Shown here in pieces: positions 49,106 through 58,417 of a stretch of DNA of 64,000 bases; position 1 is the first letter of the stretch, and each line of letters starts with the position of its first letter. The stretch lies in contig JAHBMJ010002696.1 in the NCBI GenBank assembly GCA_018398765.1, positions 1-64,000 on the forward strand, given 5' to 3'. The DNA comes from Chromera velia (lineage: Eukaryota > Sar > Chromeraceae). The notes beneath the pieces were generated by a model that was not told the DNA's origin, made no database searches, and worked only from the letters and a program-made list of their open reading frames with translations. Both the position numbers and the translations under genes were made by a program.

Positions 49106-50105
49106 CGCGGTTTCATTCATTCATTCTTTCTTTTTGTTTTCGTTCTTTTTCTGTTTTCTCTCGCGTTCTTCGCTTCCTTCCTTCCCTCCCTACGGTGGAA
49201 GTATCTACTCATGGAGACTGACAGCGATGGCGCCTCATAGTCATAGTCCTTCCCTTCCTTCCTTCTCTTCTTCTCGTGGCATGTACGCGCACGTGTGCAG
49301 GCGTTTCTGATCGGATGGACGCACCGGCTAGCTGCACTGAAGACCTCTCAGAGGTGAGTGCCTCTCTTTCCCTTCCTCCCTCCGTCTGTCCTTCTGCTGT
49401 GTTTGTCTGTATCGACATTTGTTTGTGCCTTCAGATAAATCTGTGTTTGTGCTGAGATTTCTCTGCATGGTGTTTGCTACTGACTTTTCTTTTAGCTTCC
49501 CTCTATCTTCGAAGCATGAGCACCGACTTGGAAGACTTTGATGGCACTGTTCCTTCTTTCCTTCTTTCATGCACGCTCAGTCTCGTCATTTGTGCCCGAT
49601 TCCATATTCTGTCTTATCCTCGTGCTTTCCGTACTAAAATGGATGAAAAAAACATTTGCCTCCCAATTCTCTCATCTGCAGGACTCCGGAGACTTTGAAG
49701 GCGATCTTCAAAGACATCGCGGCCCGCCTCTGGCTGTTCGTCTCTCAGTCTAGAGTTCCTGCCGAGGTGCTCCTAGCAGAAGGGGGAGCGGTGGCGGGCA
49801 GCTGTGGGGACTTTTCTCAGGACTTTCTCGTCTTTGCACAGGCAGGAGCGGGAGGACCTCAGACGCAGCTGCAGCTGCAGGGCGCACTCGGGGGAAAACT
49901 CGCCAAGGCGGCGGTGGAAGCGAAGGGGGTGGGGGGGCGGCCGCCTGAGGGAAGTGTTGACCTGACGGCAGGCTCCGAGCGGGAGCTGGCTGACTGGTTA
50001 CGGAAGGCCGCAACAGAGAAGCACATGACGTTCCGCCCCCTGGAAGTTTCAGAAGTCACAGTCGATATAATGCCTCTGGCAATTGACCTGGACAGGGACG
50101 GATAG
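20051..50105 (+). CDS. Giant multi-EF-hand calcium-binding protein, about 5,985 aa, 43 exons
   Basis: Start ATG at 20051 (MPATHSRKVAGLFRKKAKEK), stop TAG at 50103-50105. I placed 43 exons by GT-AG borders and checked every junction: phases agree all the way, with exon 7 assumed to be 255 bp where an N interrupts it. The protein is built from a repeated unit, FR..A...(Y/W/F)GSL..AF..LD, then an EF loop, then a second EF loop ending in a helix. Such chains bind Ca2+ through Asp/Asn/Glu at loop positions 1, 3, 5 and 12. No signal peptide or membrane segment is seen, so a cytosolic, cytoskeletal or ciliary role is possible. Large axonemal EF-hand proteins of the EFCAB6 kind are the nearest concept I know, but this is not a homology claim. 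Block-by-block exon coordinates are given in the next entries. Confidence 0.82.
22934..23533 (+). repeat. 600-bp exact duplication, copy 1
   Basis: Covers most of the B-type exon 22814-23209, its GTCA-rich intron and the first 90 bases of the A-type exon at 23444. I find no difference from 23677-24276 at an offset of 743 bases. Confidence 0.85.
23210..23302 (+). repeat. GTCA repeat starting at a 5' splice site
   Basis: The donor GTCAGT of the exon ending at 23209 is the first unit of a GTCA array with occasional GTCT and CTCA variants. Reading through gives a false Ser-Gln-Ser-Val repeat. Confidence 0.9.
23676..23676. other. Single N at a sequence join inside an EF-hand exon
   Basis: The A-type exon starting at 23444 runs identical to 24400-24631 up to this N. 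It then changes abruptly into a copy of the middle of the preceding B-type exon. This looks like an assembly join; the expected last 22 bases of the exon are missing. Confidence 0.9.
23677..24276 (+). repeat. 600-bp exact duplication, copy 2
   Basis: Second copy of 22934-23533. It begins inside a B-type exon without its acceptor and stops inside an A-type exon at GAGAAGGCCG. There it joins a diverged copy of the upstream intron (from ATTTCCATTGAG, compare 23326). As assembled it cannot splice as a normal exon pair and is left out of the gene model. Confidence 0.85.
24655..24738 (+). repeat. GTCA repeat starting at a 5' splice site
   Basis: Starts exactly at the donor of exon 24400-24654 and ends where a duplicated EF-hand fragment begins. 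Confidence 0.9.
24739..24854 (+). pseudogene. Truncated EF-hand exon fragment embedded in GTCA repeats
   Basis: Matches the 3' 116 bases of the A-type exon 24400-24654 (GDGVLSRSEMERALDRL onward) but lacks the 5' half and has no convincing acceptor. Two residue changes are visible against the parent: Arg to Pro in DRL(R/P)LRE and Glu to Asp in IF(E/D)ELD. Like the parent it is followed directly by GTCA repeats. Probably a by-product of unequal exchange within the repeats and not a used exon. Confidence 0.7.
24855..25130 (+). repeat. Long GTCA-rich tetranucleotide array
   Basis: About 275 bases of GTCA with GTGA, GGCA, GTCT and related variants, in higher-order blocks such as CAGGCAGTCTGTGACTCAG that recur. 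Intronic, between the EF fragment and exon 25220-25522. Confidence 0.9.
32410..35085 (+). other. EF-hand gene, exons 22-26: first copy of a duplicated exon block
   Basis: Exons 32410-32536, 32919-33139, 33415-33801, 33966-34077, 34379-35085, with intron phases 2, 1, 1, 2, 1. Recurring features are ALLERFLSLSDAMTMLKR at a phase 2 junction, a block ending in LVQHAE, and GVPLKDR followed across the next phase 2 intron by LTFTEFSSVVAG. EF-type helices remain but most loops are degenerate. The last exon regains RAKEKFGSLESAF and ends in a canonical half-loop, LDVDGSGS. Confidence 0.8.
35501..37910 (+). other. EF-hand gene, exons 27-32: second copy of the duplicated block
   Basis: Exons 35501-35545, 35791-35872, 36081-36415, 36582-36875, 37236-37347, 37671-37910. 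The order mirrors the previous block: AILERFFSISEGLQCLQR matches the first exon there, LLQHSE matches LVQHAE, and AMPLDTR then LTFREFSAFVIT matches GVPLKDR then LTFTEFSSVVAG at the same phase 2 intron. The first exon is split here by one additional phase 1 intron (35546-35790). Confidence 0.8.
40905..40949. repeat. TG then AG repeat just after a donor
   Basis: Lies in the intron between exons 40757-40873 and 41028-41608 of the EF-hand gene. Confidence 0.85.
44246..44280. repeat. TG repeat forming the 3' end of an intron
   Basis: A pure TG run of about 35 bases directly precedes the acceptor GCAG at 44281-44284, in place of a pyrimidine tract. Confidence 0.9.
47525..50105 (+). other. EF-hand gene, exons 41-43: possible C2-like region, Lys/Ala-rich helices and C terminus
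   Basis: Exons 47525-49000, 49301-49353, 49682-50105. The end of the preceding exon and the start of this one (CESGVEGQQLRVSLWNRRE, ICFELALLLRPPG, LLVSAGHALLPL) have a beta-rich pattern that could be a C2-like sandwich; this is only a guess. Two long charged segments rich in Lys and Ala (RQEARAAKAKARAKAKAARR and KAKAKAEAKAKAKAKAKTK) likely form extended helices. The protein ends with IDLDRDG, the first half of an EF loop, then TAG. Confidence 0.75.
49068..49109. repeat. TC then GC alternating repeat in an intron
   Basis: A TC run passes into about nine GC units, a sequence able to adopt Z-form DNA. It lies in the intron between exons 47525-49000 and 49301-49353. Confidence 0.85.
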
Positions 50106-52663
50106 CCTTCCCTTCAAGTTAGCAGCCCTCTGCCTGCATGTCTTCATGGGATCCGTCTGGAGAAAGAGGGGGAGATGGAAGGAGAATAAGCCCGATCGAT
50201 CAATCGACCGATCAAAGAAAACTCAACAACTTTACTTACGTAGAGCCGATCAAGAATTTGCGACCACCGCTGAGGAGGAACTTTTTTGTTATCGTTTGTG
50301 GGAAAGTAAGTTCATTTCAAATTACACATTCAATCGCAACATTCCTGTACAGCTTTGCGTATCGCATGATCGACACTGGGATCGACACCATATCGCATTG
50401 ACATTGTATAATTCATTGTATCATACAGTACATAAATCATTACTCACATCGATCTACATCGATCTCGTATATGCAACATATTGTCCATCATACAGTTTCA
50501 TGGCCATAGATAATATACTAAGACTGCAAACTTACAATAAAAACTTATACTAAAATAACGATGAACAATTGATTTGATTTAATTTGATTCTATTTATAAT
50601 CAACAATCAATTAGTATTTATTAGTACTTATTAGTATTAAACACGTACCTTATAATAACAGGATTTTGTAGTCGTCGTCAGTGACTACTGGCTTCCTACT
50701 TTCCGGCGATCGCTCTGCTTCTAGCTCTGCCTGAGGGGGCAGCCTGAACGCCACAACTCCGCCTCCGCCTGAATTCCTGTACTACCGGGAGCATCAGAAA
50801 GAGTAAGAGGGAGACTGACGACAAACTGGGTAGCTCCCTTTGAATGTCAGAGAGCATCCATTGCTCCCCTAGCTGTCTCTGTCGCATGGAGCCACGGGGG
50901 GGACAGCACCTAGCTCGATCCCTTCTCCACCCGAGTCAAGAGGGCGGGCGAGCAATCCTTTCTACAGTGCGGTCAGGGGTTTTCTTCCCCTCCCGACCTC
51001 TCTCTCTGCCTGCATTCTGTGTCTGTCTTCATTCTTCTTCATGAAGACAAATGAAGGAAGGGACACAAAGAACCTTCCTTCCTTCCTTCCTTTCATCCAT
51101 CCATCTCTGCCCTAGCTGGCAGCAGTCTCAGAACGCTCCCTGGCTCGTTTCGTCCCGCCCACCGGATTCATTCACGCGTGTTCTATTGGTGTTAAGCCTT
51201 TTCTGTGTAGACCTGCACCGAAAAAACGAGGAAAGAAAGAAAAAAACCAAGGAAGCAGGAAGGAAGGGGGGCAGTCGTCAGTGTGTGTGGGGGGGAAGAC
51301 GAAAAGCTGTGTGTCTGTCCAAAATCATGCCACGTTGCCTTCATTCTCGGAATTGTGAGCCAATTTGAAGAAAAGTCAGTCACGCAACTGAGCTTGTCGG
51401 GAGGGAGCCTGCCCTGCCCTGCCAGGAGGAGGGAGGGAGGGAGGATTCATTCATTCATTCATGCCGATGTATACAGGTGTGAATGCAGGTCAGGTTTGGA
51501 GAGAGGGAGGGAGGGGAGGGAGGGAGGATGCAGCAGTACTGAATCCCTCCCTCCCTCCCTCCCTGGCGGACGGGTTGGATGATCGACTGGCCGGCCGACG
51601 CATCATTCCTTCCTTCCTTCTCCTATTCACTGATGGAGAAAAAAAAAGAAACAGACAACCCTTGTCGACGTGTCACTCCTTGCTTCCCTTCCCCTTTTGG
51701 CAAGAAAAGAAAAATTGAAGAAAGAAGAAAAAAAAAGAAAAAGAATTAAGCACACAGGGAGGAAGGCAGAGACTGACGCGTCATTCCTTCAGCAGAAGGT
51801 ATCAGGACTCTTTCACCGTCCCATACTGATGTCATGTACGTGTTCGTTGTGTCCACAGGTGTGTGCGTCCAGTCAGTCAACCACGGGTGTGTCCGTCCAG
51901 TCAGACAGACAGGAGGAAAAGGATGTCCAGATACGAGGAGATGCGCCGCGGCATTTGCAAGGAAACAGGTTCAGATTTGTCAGTCGTGGCCAGCCAAGCC
52001 AAGTGTGAGGGAGGCAGGGGTGGTTGTCGTGCACGCCGTCGTTGCGGTTGCAGGTGTAGTATGAGGGGAAAAACAAGAAGGGAAAAAGGAGCAGCAGCAC
52101 AGAAGGGAGAAGATCGGCCAGGAAGACGGAAAAAGAAAGGAAGGTGAGAAGGGAGAAAAGCGTGTGTGGGGGGGCGAAGACATCATGGGGGGGAGGAATG
52201 AGAAAAGAGAGGCAGGTCTCGGATTTACGCGGAAAAAATAATTCCTTTGAAACAAGACGTCTCCTCGGGGAGCCTCGCTTCTTCCTTCTGCCGTTTGCTC
52301 TCACTTTCCACCCTCCTGCTTTCACTCCTACATCGACACTGCGATTGATCAATTGTGCTAAGAAAGCGGTCTGTTCTCGCGCCGTTGATCTCACCCGAGC
52401 TCTCCCCTTCCTCCTTCTCTTGACCACCTGCCTGTCTGCCTACCTGTTCGTTGAAAACAGCTTATCAAAGTGATATTTGACTCGAGAAGCGAGTTGCTGG
52501 TTGAAGTCAAGGACCCTTCTGTTTTTTTTTTTTTTCCGTTTTATTTCCATCAGTGGGACGGGTGGGATGAGAGACAGGTGCACAGTGCAAAAAAAAAAGA
52601 AGAGCCAAAACGGCCGGGGGGTGAAGTGAACAAACGACAAAACGGGGCGGACGGGTGGACCGA

Positions 52664-52731
52664 AAGGAAGGAAGGAAGGAAGGAAGGAAGGACGGAAGGA
52701 AGGAAGGAAGGAAGGAAGGAAGGAAAGAAGG
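52664..52731. repeat. GGAA tetranucleotide array
   Basis: About 17 units with single GGAC and GAAA interruptions, within a wider purine-rich strand. Frames across it give false Phe-Leu-Pro-Ser repeats on the minus strand. Confidence 0.9.
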
Positions 52732-53394
52732 CCGCGGAGAGGGGAGTTTGAAACAAAAACACCAAAAGAGAAAGAAAGGAAACCAGTAGGAGAGACACCG
52801 AACCAAAAAGAGAAGGACCGAAGGCGAACAGCCAAGTTGGGAGCCGTGAAAACAGAGAAGAGAAGACGATGGGCAGACAAGAGAGAGAGACAGAGAAAGA
52901 GAAGTCAACAAAAGAGAAAAAAAGAGAGAGGACAGACACAGGAGGGACACAGAGACAGAGAGGTAGAGATTTGAACATGCATGCATTCATCCATTCAGTG
53001 AGAGGGCACGCACTACTCATCAGTCTGTTGACTGGCCCTTCTTTTTCCTTGCCCTTTTCCATTCCCTCCCGCGTTACCATTTACTCACAGCCGCCCCGCC
53101 CCTCAATTCTCCAAAATCCATCATGGCGAGCGGCAAGCAACTATTAAAGATAACTAGTTAGAGAACCTTCTTTTCGTGGTCATGCTTTTTCTTGCTCTCT
53201 CGACGAAAAGATTCGAGATGTACAAACGATCGAGTACAGAGCTTGAGACATGCCGACACCATGCAGCCTGATGATCACCTGTTCGATTCGAATGGCTTTG
53301 ACAAACGCAGCCAGCCAAATCACTTCTTCTTTTTTTCTGCGCCTTTTCCTTTTCTTCTTTCCGAATCATCAATCAAACCTTCTGGCCGACGTAC

Positions 53395-53528
53395 CTTCAG
53401 CAGAGACACCCACAGCAAGGAGATAAGTGTTGGATGCGTTGAGGTCGGAGAGAAATTGCAGAAGAGTCGACTGTCCCGATTGACCCAGGGGGGGAGAATT
53501 TGTTGTGCGATAGTGCTCCAGCTGGAAG
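53395..53528 (-). other. Possible minus-strand exon
   Basis: Bounded by a good acceptor (TGAGTGCAG) and a strong donor (GAAG then GTACGT) on the minus strand. It is open in one frame and reads FQLEHYRTTNSPPLG, then STLLQFLSDLNAS, then NTYLLAVGVSAE. The alternation recalls ILEI/FAM3-type domains, which have a short helix followed by a hydrophobic strand, but the match is weak and neighbouring exons could not be found. Confidence 0.25.
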
Positions 53529-53596
53529 CTGCACTCACACACGGAGACAGAAAGAGATAGTCGGATTTCAGATACGTCAGATCGTTTTTTTCACAG

Positions 53597-54066
53597 GCAC
53601 GTCAGCGGAGACCGCACAACTGTGTTGTAGGTATGAGTGGGGAAAGGCGGTAGAGCCAGACAGCAAGAACGGAGACGGACAAAGCTCTTGGCAAGGGAAA
53701 CGCATCGTGGCACAAAAATTGGCGGGACGTGGCAGGACGAACGCCCGAGAAAGTCAAGGGACACACAGCACGGGCTTGGTAGAGGTGGGAACGAAGTGGG
53801 AGTACCGCTTTGGAGGTGTGGTGATTCAAACGAATAGTCCACTGACTGACGGACTCTCTGTAGAGGTGAAACTTTCGAAAAGCCGCGAAGGCGACCCTGT
53901 TCTGTCTGAAGGTCTGCTGCTGCTGCTGCCGCCAGAAGCCCCCTTGGCGGAAGGCTCCGAAATTTCTCGCGCCTCCACGAAGCTGCAGAACAAAAGAGCA
54001 AAGGGATCCATTCACCAATGGGCACCAAAAGAAGAGTCCGGCCGTCTCTTTCTAAGCCTCGCCTGA
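53597..54066 (+). other. Possible plus-strand exon or gene 3' end
   Basis: An acceptor (TTTTTTTCACAG) at 53596 opens a frame that runs to TGA at 54064-54066. It reads TGLVEVGTKWEYRFGGVVIQ, then LTDGLSVEVKLSKS, then SEGLLLLLPPEAPLAEGSE, a plausible beta-rich chain. The complementary strand is also open over much of this stretch and has its own good acceptor near 53981, so the strand is uncertain. Confidence 0.3.
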
Positions 54067-54479
54067 AAGAGAGAAAATAGACAATCACACACTCACCATT
54101 ACACACAAAAGAACTGCGGGCAGTGCACTCTAGAGCCTTCCAATAATCCAGAGAGATGCGAAATGAAAACGAGGCAGCTAGGGAAACCTTCGATGAAAAA
54201 TCCTGTGACGGTCTTATGAGGGTCGTTCAAGCAGCTACGCGCGAAAAAGAATATGAAATTCTTCGAAGGTGCAGAAAAATCCGTTGGACCAATCTGCCGA
54301 AAAGCGGTTTCAAGACGCTGTTTCGACCTGATTCACACTGAAGCAGTCTGAGAATATGTCCGCTGGAGGTTTTCAGGCCATTAAAGCCGACTTTTCAGTT
54401 GTTAAGGGTTGGAGATGTTTGGGGCGCCGGAGACGCGAGAGACGCCAAATGTCCCGTAAGGCTGCATGGTGCCATGGTG

Positions 54480-54600
54480 TGCATCGGTGCATGTGCATGC
54501 ATCGCCGCGCTGGCGCGCCGCGCATGAACCTGCAGCGGCCGCCGCGCCGCCGCCGCATGCCGCCGCCGCGCGCGCCAATCTAAAGCCGCGCGCTTTTTGT
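54480..54600. other. GC-rich, CpG-dense patch
   Basis: Consists largely of GCCGC, GCGCG and CCGCCG words with TGCATGCATC at its left edge. Composition is sharply different from both flanks. No coding sense. Confidence 0.6.
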
Positions 54601-54969
54601 TGCAAGGCATTTTCTTCTTCTTCTTTTCCCTTCTTCACATGCCGCGACCAACACAAGTGGGTGACGGAGTGCTTAACTTCTCCTTGCCTAACTTGCATTG
54701 GACACACGCAGAGGATCGGACAGGACAGCCTGCAATGAGCCCTGCATGACTATGCGGTGGAAGGGAGCTCTCGACTCTCTTCGCCTCAGAAGGTCAAGCT
54801 GCATGATGTGGAGTTGGGCATGCATGCAGTCTCCGGCGTCGTGGATTCAAAGCTTCCGGCCCTCAATAAATTTTGCGCGAGCATCAGAAACGAGCGAACG
54901 AGCAAATTTGGGTGTGTGAGAAGATAGGGTCTGCATTGGCTGAAAAAAGGGTGGAAGATAAACTCACAG

Positions 54970-57900
54970 GAACACAACCAATGTTTCTGCTATCCTCGCC
55001 CAGTCGAGAGGGCATGCGTCAAGTTGTCCAAATCGATTCGCACTCGCCGTCTCCTCCGGTATCTTCCCCTCTGTCCCTCCCTGGTGCCCATTATGGGCAG
55101 GCCCCGAGGTCCCAATCTTCCTTCCAATGGGCTGGCAGAGGCACGGGCAGAGACGGGGGGGCTCTGGAGAGAGGAGACGGTGCAAAAACGTTGGAGGGTC
55201 TCGACCGTTGCAGTGGTGTGGAGCTGCAGGGGAACTTATCGTTTGAAACTTTGGAGGTGCGGCAGATGGAAGGAACAGTGACGAATCTCACGCGTAGGGC
55301 CGGTGGACGTTTTCTGGTGGCAACTTTTGCCGATGGTGGGTGAGAAGGAAGGAAGGGAGTGGGGGCAGATTCGGGGAACGAGAGGCTGTTAATCCTGATC
55401 CATTACTTGCAAGCAACCTGCATGTGCGTGGGGTTGTATGCCTGGCTCCGCTGTTCTGGATGTAACACGCATATATACGTAATACGATGCACACGTACAC
55501 AAGTTGCGAACGTTTTCCGAATTGGAGCACGAGGCAGAAGGACTACCTTTGCGTGACTGTGAAGGATAGAAGTGATGCTATTCGTTCCCCTTCCCTTTCT
55601 TCAGAAAGAGGTTTGCCAGAGACTTCTCAGGAAGGCCGTGATCTCTCTTCCTCTCTTTCTCTGTCTCTGCACACTCATACTTCACTCATGCAGTGCAAGC
55701 ACGACTCAGCAGTTTCGTGTTCTCTACGTCTGCGTATTTTTTGGATTACTCATATGTATGCAGGAGGCACTTCAACCTTCGTGGTGGAGGGTGAGAAGGC
55801 TTTCCTAGTCTCTAGAGGGACCAGGGGGGGCCCTTTGAAAGAGGGATCGTCCGACTTTGTTCCGACAGGGGGGCCCGGGAGGGTGCATGCGGATGCAAAA
55901 TTCTGTTGTGCGGGACCGAGTGATGCTATGCGTTGTTTGGTGTTGCACGAGGAGATCGGGTGTGGACGGGAAGAGGTGAGCCGGCTGGGCTTTTACAATC
56001 GGTGTAGCGATGAAATATTTCTTTCATAAAGGTTTAGAACAGATGCTTTGATGGATCGGGGGGGTCTTTTCTGACAACAAAGGATGGGTTCCTTCAGAAT
56101 GATGCATGATCTTTGAGCAAGAATTGATTGAGTTGCTTGGCTGAAGGAAGGAAGGAAGGGAGGAGACGAGACAAAGTGGGGGGTTGGTTGTCGCTTGCCT
56201 GGCCTTGGTGTCCCGTTTGGTTGTCATCGTGTCTGCATGTCCTCGCTAAACTGAATGGGGTGTATGATGATTCGTCGTTTCTGGTGGTCTTGCAATAATA
56301 CAAGATTAGGAACCCTGGTCGTTCTTTTCCGTTCTCGGGTTCTTTTCGACTCTTTTGAGTCTGCTCTGCACGCCCTCAGCAGAGAGGTTTTGTGCGGCAC
56401 GGCAGACACATGTAATAAGAATGTCGCACCTGCGTTCGTGTTTTTGCAGAGTCTTTTTCTGTCCGGCGGTTCCGCTCCTCTTTTGAGCCTGGAGAGCCCC
56501 CTTCCTCCTCTTCTAAAAGTGTCAAGAAGCCTAGGGTCGGTTTCTATATGAAAAACTCGATCAGGCGTTCATGATGGCATGGATGGATGGATGGATGGAT
56601 GGATGGAGCCGTCTGAAGGATCGATGCGCTCGTCCGTCTCTCTGCCTGCTGTTGCTGTCTCGATCCTAGAGATCCATGAGGAGATCAGACTGCTTCCCTC
56701 TGCACTCGCACTCGCACTCTTGGATAGGACTCTTTCCTTCGTTTCTTTAAGCTGCCTTTTCAAATAACGTCCCGGCCTGGTGTGATTCTTCCGATGTGCC
56801 TCCCGCAAGGGCTCACCTCCTCCTTCCCTTCTCTCTCACGCAAAGCACGGGAAAGGAAGACATAGAGAAGACAACCCCCCCCCCCGCACTTCGTGTTCCC
56901 ATGTCGGCCTTCGTGAGAACAAAAGTCTGTTTGAGCAAGGCAGCGGAAGGTCGGAAGCAAGAAAGAGACAGCAAGAGGGAGAGGAAGAATGAAAGGGAGA
57001 AAAAATGGAAGGAAGGGAGAAAGAAAGAGAGAAAAAGAGGGAGGAAGGACGGGAGAGATAAAGAAGTAAAAGAGACATTGTGTGTATTCCGATGTACTTT
57101 CAAAGATTCATCAGGCAAGCAGCAGAGCCGCATTCTTGCCGGACTGCAACAACGGATCAAAACAGAAGACGGGGACAAAACAAACAAAATCTTTTTTTGC
57201 ACGCACACCTTTCTTTTCTTTTCCGTTGTCTGTGTATTGCTCATGGACCTCATATCGTTGCCCTCAAAACGTGCAGTGGTTGGAAGGAAGAAGGACGCGA
57301 ACGGGCAAGCGCAGACTCCGCCATCAGATCGCTGTTTCACTTGCCCGAGCCCTCAGAGGTCCGTCCGTCTTGACCTCGTAGTGTACATGTACGTTCATGT
57401 CTCTGATGTGTAGGGGCATCTTTGTTTTTGAATGTTCAGCGGCTTAGTCTCAATTCGAGCTCGCACGTGTCATCTGTATTGTATGTGTGTGTATGTGTGT
57501 ATCTGTATGCCCCGTGTGTATGTGTGTGTGTGTGTGTGTGCATGTAATATTTTCCCGTCTTCGTTCACTGTCGGCACCCGCTTCTGTCTTTCCCTCCGCC
57601 ACAGCGTGCTCCCTCGATAGACAAAGCACTCTCATTAATTCAACATACGCTGCTGATGTTGTTCTTGTTTCCCCACAACTTTCTTGTCTCTTTGACGTCG
57701 CGACACCCTCTTTTCTTTTCTTTTTGGACAGGTTGGTGATTCTTGTCGTTCTTCCTTGACTCTGTCTGTATGTATGTCTGTCTGTCTGCCGTAAACGAGA
57801 TTGATTTAAAAAATGAGTGAACGAATAAAGAGAGAGAAAAGAAAACGAAAAAAGGAGGGAGGAAAGGTGGGGAAGCATGAATGAATAACGAAAGCAAAAA

Positions 57901-58385
57901 ATTGACAGACGATGGAGAAAGGACACTACTGTCTGTCTGGCTGGATGGCTGTATCTCTGTATGTATGTTTGTCAATTTTACAGTGCGCTTCGTTTGTCTT
58001 TTTCTTACTTATGTGTGCAGGTTTCTACTTCGAAAGCGAGCAGGCCGAGACCGCTTTCCCTCGTTGACCCTCTTTCGGACTGGTCAGGCTCTTCTCCCTT
58101 CTTCCTCCGCTGGTCTCGTCGCATGGAGACGGCGTCGCGGTCCCCTCTCTTCTCCGTGGACTCAGAAGGAAAATTCGATTTTACGTACGTGGGTGGGGGG
58201 GTGAGTGAGTGGGGCCTTTGACTGAGTGCCTAGTTGTGGTCTGGTCGCGTTGCTTCTCTGCTCTCTGCTCTCTGATGGGGGGGGTTTCCGTCAACCAGTC
58301 TCTCTCTATATATATCCCTCTGTGTGCCTATATGGCTGCTGTCTCTCTCGCAAGCACGCGCACGCACGGACACAGGCATCCATGC

Positions 58386-58417
<32 letters not shown>

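Larger units (their letters stand above)
50106..54969. other. Mostly non-coding, low-complexity region
   Basis: Contains an AT-rich patch (about 50280-50660), purine-rich stretches (51400-52200 and 52560-52960 on the plus strand) with a GGAA array, two conflicting exon-like segments at 53395-54066 listed separately, and a GC-rich patch near 54480-54600. No gene could be chained with confidence. Confidence 0.6.

Noticed and set aside
50696-50887. Minus-strand frame with ATG and a hydrophobic stretch
   Set aside because: Sixty-three codons with no splice partner and no supporting context; the hydrophobic run alone is not enough.
52440-53080. Minus-strand frames rich in Phe-Leu-Pro-Ser
   Set aside because: They are translations of the GGAA tetranucleotide array and adjoining purine tract.
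56640-56765. Exon EIHEEIRLLPSALALALLD in the unknown plus-strand gene
   Set aside because: The acceptor gives phase 1, while the preceding exon ends in phase 2 and the following one begins in phase 2. Including it brings in a stop.
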